Source of the DNA: a virus
Length of the DNA: 64,000 bases
Direction: 5' to 3' (one strand)
IMG/VR virus record: IMGVR_UViG_3300050166_000025
Span: 1-64,000 of that record
Below are positions 55,710-62,989 of this stretch, piece after piece. Both the position numbers and the translations under genes were made by a program. The number at the start of each line of letters is the position of its first letter. Within the stretch, counting starts at the first letter, position 1. The notes under the pieces are model-generated. The model ran no database searches and was not told the origin of the DNA. It saw nothing but the letters and a program-made list of their open reading frames with translations.

Positions 55710-57575
55710 TTATTTGTTAAATTCTTTGAATTGTTCAAATGTTAATATCTCTGATTCCTCAAAGGTTTCAACTGCTTCAACCAGGCTTAAAGATTTCTCT
55801 AGCTTTTCTTTCAACTCATTAAACATAGGGTGCAACGAGGACGGAGTCATCTTATTGAATTCTTTAGTGTCTCCTGACTCTAATGCTGCTCTAACTTTAG
55901 TGGCCGAGATATCGTCATCTCCTCTTTGAATCTCATGCAGTTCAAATTCTGGAAGAACTCCTAACTCCTCACGATACTTATCATTATTAACCATGTATCC
56001 ATAGGCTTTCATTCTATCGGTGCCTGTGCCCCATAAAACAGGTTCATACTTAGGTCTTAACTCGTTGAACATTACGTCAATTGCAGCAGATGGAACAACT
56101 ATCACATCCTTTAAGAACTTAAATTCTTTTTGAACGTGATTGAACATTTCAATCTGTGTTTCAGTGTCGTACGGTCTCTTGATTGCATCTTCTTTCTTTG
56201 CTTTTGCAGCCTTTACTAAGAATACAACCACTGGAAAACCATTTTTCTTGTATAATGTTTCTAAGACTTTGACGTGGCCTAGTGTAAATGGCTGAAATCT
56301 TCCAACGAAGATATTAACCTTCTCTTTTCCTTGCTCGGCATGAGCAACTTTAAGAGCCTCATTCAGGTTAGACTTAGTGGTCTTAATCTTATTATGAAGC
56401 ATATATGTGTTAAAATTATGGATAGCATTCTCATCTGTTACTTCAGAATAGATGTGCTCCTCAATTTTATCTATAATCTCGTTTAACTGGTCTATCATTG
56501 TTTGATTCATCAATGAAGACTCCTTAATTTTTCTCTTGTTGAATGAGCCTAAAATTATCTTAAACAACTCGGCTAACATTGGATTCTCAACGTAATTCAG
56601 TGTCTTTTCGTTCTCAATCCATTTTGTATTCAACTCGAACACCTCTGATTTTGCAAATTCTGCCGGCTGAAAATTAACGCCAACATACTTTGTGGCATTC
56701 TCTTTTACATAATCATTATACATTACTGAAATTAACTGAATGTATCTTTTATCGGCGGCCGCTTCTGTCAATTCAACCGCATCAATGCTGTAATTAGAAA
56801 AGAATTCTAAAATATCTACCATTGTTAATTGGTACATGTGACTGCCTTCTCTCGGCTCACTATTAGATTCGGCCTTTAGGTCATCTAACTTAAATGATTT
56901 GATTTGAGTAGAGTCAATAAAGCTAATCACTAATCCATCAATCGGCTTTACTAAATCTTCGTTTAAAACTGATTTATATGCAGAAGGATTAAACATCTTA
57001 TATACGTACTGTGTAAATGATTCGTTTGCAAATCTTGTAGTGTAAGCCTCATTTGAAGTGGCTAATAGATTTACTAGTAAATTTCGCTGTGATTCATCTA
57101 GAATACCCTCAAACACTACAGAGGGAGCCTGAACCTCTAGTTTAGTAGCCCATTCAGTTAAGATGACAGGGTCTGTTAGGACTTTCTTAACTTTTCCAGT
57201 ATTGCTTAACACTTGAATGTGTGAAAGAATCATTGAGTTATACGGAGTCTGATCATATTGAATTGAAGAAACTGAAGTCTCTGGTAAATAATCAAAGCCA
57301 AATTTCCAATCAGTTGGCATGTCTAGCTTAGTATTCTTTACTAGGGCTTGAAAATGCTTGATTCCTGTCTCGTATAATGATGTTAAAGTTCTATCTACCA
57401 TTGACATTGGCTCCGAGTTACCAGATTTAAAGTATTCAAAGCCTTCTAAACCTCTTCTAACGTGAAAAGAGGCCGCAGCAATCTTTTCAGTTACTACCAC
57501 CTTTTGTTTCAACATTTCATTGAAAGCGTTTGAATTTGTTGCTTGATAAAAGTCTTTAAGTCTTTGTAGTGCCAT
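55710..57575 (-). CDS. Fusion: ligase-superfamily nucleotidyltransferase plus NMN adenylyltransferase-like domain
   Basis: Residues 20-235 look like an RNA-ligase-type nucleotidyltransferase: motif I VTEKIAAASF with Lys31, motif III KFGFDYL near 91, motif IV DGLVI at 213-217 and motif V KSFKL at 226-230. Residues 415-565 form a separate nucleotidylyltransferase (NMNAT/NadM type): GRFQPFTLGH at 425-434 (the HxGH site) and ISATKVR at 556-562. The C-terminus has a targeting-like LTFEQFKEF. NMNAT converts NMN and ATP to NAD and would complete a pathway with the NAMPT-like gene at the left edge; all are driven by P-class promoters. The ligase domain's substrate is unknown. Confidence 0.82.
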   Translation of the reverse strand: MALQRLKDFYQATNSNAFNEMLKQKVVVTEKIAAASFHVRRGLEGFEYFKSGNSEPMSMVDRTLTSLYETGIKHFQALVKNTKLDMPTDWKFGFDYLPETSVSSIQYDQTPYNSMILSHIQVLSNTGKVKKVLTDPVILTEWATKLEVQAPSVVFEGILDESQRNLLVNLLATSNEAYTTRFANESFTQYVYKMFNPSAYKSVLNEDLVKPIDGLVISFIDSTQIKSFKLDDLKAESNSEPREGSHMYQLTMVDILEFFSNYSIDAVELTEAAADKRYIQLISVMYNDYVKENATKYVGVNFQPAEFAKSEVFELNTKWIENEKTLNYVENPMLAELFKIILGSFNKRKIKESSLMNQTMIDQLNEIIDKIEEHIYSEVTDENAIHNFNTYMLHNKIKTTKSNLNEALKVAHAEQGKEKVNIFVGRFQPFTLGHVKVLETLYKKNGFPVVVFLVKAAKAKKEDAIKRPYDTETQIEMFNHVQKEFKFLKDVIVVPSAAIDVMFNELRPKYEPVLWGTGTDRMKAYGYMVNNDKYREELGVLPEFELHEIQRGDDDISATKVRAALESGDTKEFNKMTPSSLHPMFNELKEKLEKSLSLVEAVETFEESEILTFEQFKEFNK

Positions 57576-57595
57576 TTCTTTCTGTTTGATTATAT

Positions 57596-57632
57596 GTAAA
57601 TATAACTAATTTTGTTGACAAATAAAAATTAT
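57596..57632 (-). promoter_or_regulatory. Early/middle promoter candidate P5 (ligase-NMNAT fusion)
   Basis: TATATTTAC (57604-57596, minus strand) preceded at 14 nt by TGTCAAC and TTTATT, and followed by an AATCAAACAGAA leader; the ATG is 20 nt downstream. Confidence 0.6.
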
Positions 57633-58912
57633 CTGCCATATTTTATTATTCCCATCAGTTGATTAATGGCTGCAAACGTCCCAGTAAGCTTAAACAGCTT
57701 TCCTTTATATTGGAATACTAGGCCTTCAGATGGAACAATAGACTGGATTCCTCCAATTCTATCAAGTCTCTGTAGTTCTTTTTCAACCTTTGCTAACTGG
57801 CTTAGGTCTCCATTCTGTTTGATTTTATCTGCTTCAGTTTTAATCTGAGTGTGAAGTCTCTGCATCTCCTTATCAGGATTTGCCACTAAAAGATTTGAAA
57901 CGTTCTTTAAGACAACCGAACCCAACTCTAAGAAAATGTTCTCAAAAGGTTCGATGTTCTCTTTAAACTTCTTTTTAGCGTCCTCTTTATCGAAACGTTG
58001 AAACTCTTTGTATTCAGCGTCAGACATTTTCTTTGCCAGGTCTCTAATGTTAAGAGTCTTCTTATCATCAAAAGCCCATCTCTGAACTAAACCTGCCTTA
58101 TCGATTTCGTCTAGGTTCTTAAAGTCCTTGTCGATCAATTCTTTCCACCACATTGAATGGTATTTTGAAACCGGATCAGTGTCCTGTAAATGGTATCTGT
58201 TCTGTAAATCTGCTACTTTTTTCATGAAGTAGCCTTTCTTCTCTTCAAAATCGATTGCCTTGCCAATTTGTAATTCTTGAGGAGGAATAATCTGGAATAC
58301 AGATTGTATGTCTTTATTTACGCCTTTAATTGCGTTTGCAATTTGAGAAGCCAATTTAGAGTCTGCTCCAGTTTGATTTCCTTCACCGTCAGTATGAATC
58401 ATTCCATGGAATTGAATAACGTCTTTCTCATAGGAGATAACGTTTGCATTGCCTGAGTAGATTAGCTCCATGTTCATGAAAGATTTGCCTTCGTTGAATT
58501 CAGCCTGATCTTTCTTTGACAAGTGTTGCAGGGCTGATGTCAAGTCTTTTGCTGCGAAAGTAAATGTATCTTTAACTGCAGGCGATGGATGGTCTTGAAA
58601 CATCTGTGTAATTGTCGCTAAGTCAATAGGAGTTTTCATCTGCCCTTTGTTTCGTGCAAATAAGACTTGTCCGCCTTTCATTGTTACAAATAGATTTTGA
58701 CCATCTGTTTTTTCGGTTGGAGCCTCTTCAAAATTAAGACGACCTTGTAATGCAGCATCAACGATATGCTTGATTTCTCCAAATGTTAGAGTGTCATCGT
58801 CAAAGGGGTGCATCATGTGACCAGCTGCTCCACCTTCTAAAACTAGTGTTGGGAACTTATTGTTCCATTTTTCTAATAAGAAATCTTGAAATTTTAAAAG
58901 AGGTGTTTTCAT
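57629..58912 (-). CDS. Ligase/capping-superfamily nucleotidyltransferase with capsid-targeting N-terminus (427 aa)
   Basis: The N-terminus MKTPLLKFQDFLLEK fits the capsid-targeting pattern (cut after FLLE). Ligase-type motifs follow: I TEKTDGQN with Lys68, a downstream ARNKG, III MNMELIYS near 146, IV EGLVF at 396-400 and V KLFKLTG at 405-411. Such enzymes form a covalent lysyl-AMP or lysyl-GMP. The segment between III and IV is long and helical (residues 185-385). Together these suggest an enzyme packed in the head and injected with DNA, perhaps to repair DNA or RNA; this role is inferred. Confidence 0.72.
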   Translation of the reverse strand: MKTPLLKFQDFLLEKWNNKFPTLVLEGGAAGHMMHPFDDDTLTFGEIKHIVDAALQGRLNFEEAPTEKTDGQNLFVTMKGGQVLFARNKGQMKTPIDLATITQMFQDHPSPAVKDTFTFAAKDLTSALQHLSKKDQAEFNEGKSFMNMELIYSGNANVISYEKDVIQFHGMIHTDGEGNQTGADSKLASQIANAIKGVNKDIQSVFQIIPPQELQIGKAIDFEEKKGYFMKKVADLQNRYHLQDTDPVSKYHSMWWKELIDKDFKNLDEIDKAGLVQRWAFDDKKTLNIRDLAKKMSDAEYKEFQRFDKEDAKKKFKENIEPFENIFLELGSVVLKNVSNLLVANPDKEMQRLHTQIKTEADKIKQNGDLSQLAKVEKELQRLDRIGGIQSIVPSEGLVFQYKGKLFKLTGTFAAINQLMGIIKYGR

Positions 58913-58920
58913 ATTAATGT

Positions 58921-58946
58921 AAAAAGACCTGGAATTATCCAGGTCT
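58921..58946 (-). terminator. Rho-independent terminator after the modular 872-aa gene
   Basis: AGACCTGG / CCAGGTCT stem with a six-base loop followed by TTTTT on the minus strand. Confidence 0.85.
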
Positions 58947-58966
58947 ATTATTTATCTTTATTTATA

Positions 58967-61585
58967 TTATCCTAAGCTTGAAGTTAGCATTCCAACTGCT
59001 TCTCCATAATTAGAGCCGGCAACTTTTAGAATACCATCTACTACTTCTTGAGCTTTAGCTTCATCGAAGTCTGCTTCAAAAGCTTGCTTTAAAACTTTGA
59101 ATGCGTATTCTTTAAATTGCTCATCAGAAGTAATATCCTCCTCGTTGATTTCAACTTCCACTTCTTCTGTTAAATTAGTATCTGAGATGCTAACTTTATA
59201 AGTTTTACCATTGAATTCAAATTCTTTTTTGCCTTCTTGCTTAGCTTTAGCTGCAGCGTATACAAAGGCATTGCCTTCAGAAACTACTAATTCTAAATCC
59301 TTGTCTTTATCTGCAATAGCATCATTTAATTCTGATTCTAATGAATTTTTCTTAGCAGTTAATTCTTTTAACTTAGCTAATAGTGGTGCTTTAGCATCTC
59401 CTTCGGCTTTCTTCCAAGAGTCAACTGTTGATTTCATCTCCGCTGTTACTTTAGTCCACTCGTTTTGAATTTTATTGATTGAACGAGCTTCATCGATAGA
59501 TTCTACCGATTCTTTAATTGATTTAAGATTCTTAACGATAGTGTCAACTGAATCATTATATTTACCATAAGCAACTCCAGATTTAACGGCCATATTAACT
59601 ACTTGACCATCATCATAAATGTTATATGAGCCTCCTGCAAATTCTTCTCCATCAACATCTAAATCAAATGAATCTTCTTCTAAAGTTCTCTGATTGACAG
59701 TACACTTGCAATTGTCTTTCTTTGAAATAGCTTTTGCATAAACTTCTGCTACTTTTTTAGTTTCAGCTTTAGAAAGACCCATAGGTTCTTTTTTACCCCA
59801 TAGAGACCAAACCGTATCGGCTTCATTTAAATCTTCACCTTCTTTAATTGCATGTTTTGCCTCCTCTTTATCCCACTTTGATTTTGGCATAGTGCCAACT
59901 CTTTCAATCTTTTCGTCGTCTAATAATTTATCTACGTTTTTATCTGCCCATGATTTAGCAGCCTTATAGTCTTTGAATGTGTCTATTAATTTTTTACCCT
60001 TTTCGAGCTCAACGTAAGCAACGTACTCTTCAGATTCATTAACTTCAACTGATTCAAATGCTTTGTCTTTTTTAGGGGCTGGAAGAATATCACCTACCTT
60101 TGGTAATTTATCGTATTGTTTTAGCCAATTTTCTTCGAGCATCACACCAAACATCATGCGAAATCTTTTATCATCAAGCTTTGATACGTCTGGGAAAGAT
60201 GAATGAATAACTTTATCAACGCTGACAACATAAATTTCATCAGCTTTTTTATCAATTGCGTAAGTTACTAGAGTCTTATCGAAATCTTTAGAACCAAACA
60301 TGCCTTCAAAAACTTCAACTGATTCTGGAATCATTCCTAATTTTTTAACAGCGATTGAAAATCTGTCTTCTAATTTTTCAAAAGCAGATTTAATAGCTTC
60401 TAATTCTTTAGTCCACTCTTTATTTCCTTTTGTAGCATGTAATAAATTACCAATTTGAACTTGTAATTTATTCATAAGGTCAGCTGTTTTGTCATGGATA
60501 TCGATGTCTTCATTTACTTCGATTGCTTCCTCTATTTTATCGCCTTTGATTCTACGATAAACAATGCCGTAAACATCTCCATTGCCAAAATCAACGTCAC
60601 ATTGATCGCTACTGCATTTTACTACTTTACCTTTCTTGTCATTCTTTACCATTGTTAGTTCATCACCAACTTTAGGTTTATTGGCTTCGTTCACTTCTAA
60701 AGATTCTGCTAAACCATATTTGTTAATAGTTTGCTTAACGAAGTTAGCTGCATCTTTTACAGAGTAATCCATGTCTTTTGCTAATTTCTTTAAGAAGTTT
60801 TCAATCATTTTCTCTTCATAAGAAAAACCCTCTGAGACTTCAACTGATTCTTTAACGGGCTTTAATTCTTTATCGTCGTATACATCAGCCATGTACCACT
60901 TACCATCTCTCTCATCGAATAAGTAAACGTATTCTGAATTAGATTCGTTACCAGCATCCTTTAAATATTTTGAGATAGATTTAACATCAGACTTCATTGT
61001 CATATCTCTGTCCTTCTCATCTCTATCTCTACCATAGAATAAAGTGATACCTCTATCAGGCTTATCAAAATCTTGTGGTTTATCTCCAATTTGTTTCTCT
61101 AAAGATGAAATACCGTACTTTCCTAAATCTAATAATTTATTAAGTGTTTTTGAATCTTTATAGTGCTTTAGTAAAGGAATTCTTGTGTTTGGGTTACCGT
61201 CCCAGTGAACATACACCGATGTGATTTTTCCGGCCTTGTCAATCTTACCAATTTGAGAACGAGTTGCTTCAGTAACTAAAGACTCGTTTGTAGACTGAAC
61301 TTTCTTGCCTTCTTCATCTTCGTGCTTTTTAGGCTCGCCCATTTTAACTTTAGCAGCTTCAATATCCTCAGCTCTATCTTCGTTAAAAATTTTAGCAACT
61401 AGGGCTGTTCTTTTCTCCTCGTCTAATTCATCAAACGAAGTAACTCCCTCTTCTTCAAGAGTTTGACCAATCTTAGCTAAAAGTTGCTCTCTTTTTGTCT
61501 TGTTTTCTTCGTGCATCTTAATCGAAGCCTGTTGGTTCTTAACCTCAGTAAAGCTCTTAAAAGATGAAATTCTTTGTACTGACAT
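58967..61585 (-). CDS. Modular virion/internal protein with repeated protease-site-like linkers (872 aa)
   Basis: The protein opens with SSFKSFTEVK, a targeting-like start. It consists of about ten dissimilar small domains joined by repeated short linkers: ESLVTE (101-106), ESVEVSE (246-252), ESLEVNE (294-300), EAIEVNE (353-359), ESVEVFE (421-427), ESVEVNE (511-517), EGEDLNE (582-588), ESVESIDE (692-699) and EVEVEINE (808-815). T4 prohead protease cuts after (I/L)-x-E, so VxE linkers suggest a polyprotein. One module (300-350) is KOW/SH3-like, another (105-245) alpha/beta. The late motif is at 61631-61640. Confidence 0.65.
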   Translation of the reverse strand: MSVQRISSFKSFTEVKNQQASIKMHEENKTKREQLLAKIGQTLEEEGVTSFDELDEEKRTALVAKIFNEDRAEDIEAAKVKMGEPKKHEDEEGKKVQSTNESLVTEATRSQIGKIDKAGKITSVYVHWDGNPNTRIPLLKHYKDSKTLNKLLDLGKYGISSLEKQIGDKPQDFDKPDRGITLFYGRDRDEKDRDMTMKSDVKSISKYLKDAGNESNSEYVYLFDERDGKWYMADVYDDKELKPVKESVEVSEGFSYEEKMIENFLKKLAKDMDYSVKDAANFVKQTINKYGLAESLEVNEANKPKVGDELTMVKNDKKGKVVKCSSDQCDVDFGNGDVYGIVYRRIKGDKIEEAIEVNEDIDIHDKTADLMNKLQVQIGNLLHATKGNKEWTKELEAIKSAFEKLEDRFSIAVKKLGMIPESVEVFEGMFGSKDFDKTLVTYAIDKKADEIYVVSVDKVIHSSFPDVSKLDDKRFRMMFGVMLEENWLKQYDKLPKVGDILPAPKKDKAFESVEVNESEEYVAYVELEKGKKLIDTFKDYKAAKSWADKNVDKLLDDEKIERVGTMPKSKWDKEEAKHAIKEGEDLNEADTVWSLWGKKEPMGLSKAETKKVAEVYAKAISKKDNCKCTVNQRTLEEDSFDLDVDGEEFAGGSYNIYDDGQVVNMAVKSGVAYGKYNDSVDTIVKNLKSIKESVESIDEARSINKIQNEWTKVTAEMKSTVDSWKKAEGDAKAPLLAKLKELTAKKNSLESELNDAIADKDKDLELVVSEGNAFVYAAAKAKQEGKKEFEFNGKTYKVSISDTNLTEEVEVEINEEDITSDEQFKEYAFKVLKQAFEADFDEAKAQEVVDGILKVAGSNYGEAVGMLTSSLG

Positions 61586-61630
61586 AGTGTTCTTTTTTGT
61601 TTTTAATATAAGTGTATTATAATCTTGTTT

Positions 61631-61640
61631 TTATATATCT
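61631..61640 (-). promoter_or_regulatory. Late-type promoter motif before the modular gene
   Basis: AGATATATAA on the minus strand, 45 nt before the ATG at 61585. Confidence 0.35.
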
Positions 61641-61643
61641 AAC

Positions 61644-61958
61644 TTATTCACTTTCAAACGTAACTTTCTTTATTTCATAAGTGAATTGCTCTTGTTTGTA
61701 GATTTGCTGTCTCGCTATGCCATGTTTATATAGATAGTTTTCCCATTCTAGAGTGCATAGATTGTCAACAAAATCAACAATTAAGACATCGGTTTTTGAC
61801 TCATGCTGTCTTAGCCCTCTACCAATCGACTGTCTAATAATCACTTCTGATTTAAAAGACTCTGTGAAAAAGACACTGTGTATTTTTTTGATTGAGATTC
61901 CTGTTGAAAACGTTCCGTCAATATGAGGCAACGATAACAACCGCTGCCTCTTCCGCAT
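61644..61958 (-). CDS. uvsW: UvsW helicase, C-terminal fragment (fractured gene)
   Basis: From DGTFSTGISIKKIH onward this 104-residue ORF matches the motif V-VI region of T4 UvsW (STGIS, then QSIGRGLRQHESKT), including the C-terminal KHGIARQQIYKQEQFTYE. Its first 12 residues (MRKRQRLLSLPH) are not UvsW-like. The missing VVIVASY segment is encoded in another frame just upstream (NAEEAAVVIVASY, then a TGA), so one small frame change separates it from this ORF. The N-terminal half lies at 62990-64000 beyond an HNH endonuclease gene. Confidence 0.75.
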   Translation of the reverse strand: MRKRQRLLSLPHIDGTFSTGISIKKIHSVFFTESFKSEVIIRQSIGRGLRQHESKTDVLIVDFVDNLCTLEWENYLYKHGIARQQIYKQEQFTYEIKKVTFESE

Positions 61959-62002
61959 TTATGTTTTTATGAGCTGTTGGCTTCATGTTCCTTTATCTTT
62001 TT

Positions 62003-62953
62003 TTATAGTTTATTAAATTTGTAACCTTCTGTGTTTATTGCGGCCTGACTTTTTTTACGGCTCGTAAGCTGTTGAGCTGGCAATCCTGTATTTGCAAATT
62101 GTCTTATCAGAGTTATATTGAAATTGAATTCATTGACTATTGCATGTAAACCTTCTCTATACAAAATATTGCCGTCTCTATCTATGATTTCGTATTTATC
62201 TCCTGGCTTTTTCTTTCTATTTCTCATTTTTTCAATGAATTCTGGATCTTGCCAATGCTTTTTTATTGTGCTTCCCGCCTTTTCTCTTTTAGCAGGATCT
62301 TTGTTGACATCATTCATTTTATTTTTAAATGAAATACGTTCTTCTTCACTCATATTTTCATATCTCTTGATGCCTCTTTCGCTAGCAACATTCGGATTAT
62401 TCTTAAAGTATTCTTTCATCTGTTCAGACTTTATTAATTTAAGTTCATCTGTCCAATTCTCTTTATTGATCTCGCATCTTTTTTCGTACTGTTCTTCGCT
62501 TAAATTGTCCCATCCCTTTTTTGATCTTCGGCCCTGTTCTTCGGATGACAATTTTTTCATAGATTCAGATCTTTTTTTACAAAAAGAATCATATTTTTCC
62601 TTGTCGTTTTTAAGTGTTTCCCATCCCTTCTTCGCTGCAGCCGAAACCAAATCAGAATCTTTATAAACTTTAGAGTTCATAAAATTAAGAGTGCGTTGAT
62701 ACGCCCTATTATTGTAAGCTTTAAATAAGATTTCATGAGCCTTAATGTGATCTTCATATTTCAACCTTATCATATTCCAACTTTCAGTAATGTATTCAGG
62801 ATACTTTGACCTTGGCAATATATGATGAACTTCCGAATATGATTCGTTATCGTATGTGTAATTTAATAAAAAATCAATGTATTCTTCTAAATGAAGAGGT
62901 GAATCTGGAAAACCTTCTGTTGATATAAAGATATTGTAAATTTCGTCTTTCAT
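62003..62953 (-). CDS. HNH homing endonuclease with NUMOD modules (316 aa)
   Basis: The N-terminal HNH motif is EVHHILPRSKYPEYITESW near residue 41 followed by RLKYEDHIKAHEIL. The middle has repeats of NUMOD3 type (SESMKKLSSEEQ, SEQMKEYFKN, AGSTIKKHWQDPEF), and the C-terminal part (YEIIDRDGNILYREGLHAIVNEFNF) is NUMOD1-like helix-turn-helix DNA binding. Such enzymes cut DNA at uninterrupted alleles and spread their gene. It lies between two pieces of uvsW. A GAATATATAG late-type motif abuts its ATG (62957-62966). Confidence 0.88.
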   Translation of the reverse strand: MKDEIYNIFISTEGFPDSPLHLEEYIDFLLNYTYDNESYSEVHHILPRSKYPEYITESWNMIRLKYEDHIKAHEILFKAYNNRAYQRTLNFMNSKVYKDSDLVSAAAKKGWETLKNDKEKYDSFCKKRSESMKKLSSEEQGRRSKKGWDNLSEEQYEKRCEINKENWTDELKLIKSEQMKEYFKNNPNVASERGIKRYENMSEEERISFKNKMNDVNKDPAKREKAGSTIKKHWQDPEFIEKMRNRKKKPGDKYEIIDRDGNILYREGLHAIVNEFNFNITLIRQFANTGLPAQQLTSRKKSQAAINTEGYKFNKL

Positions 62954-62989
62954 ATACTATATATTCGTCAAACTTTACGATAATACCAG

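Noticed and set aside
61920-62003. Group I intron in uvsW
   Set aside because: I see no P-Q-R-S core elements near the junctions, unlike the clear core in the tRNA-Ser intron.
62957-62966. Late promoter for the HNH gene
   Set aside because: GAATATATAG is only four bases before the ATG, too close for a normal leader; it could be chance in AT-rich DNA, so I mention it but do not list it as a promoter.
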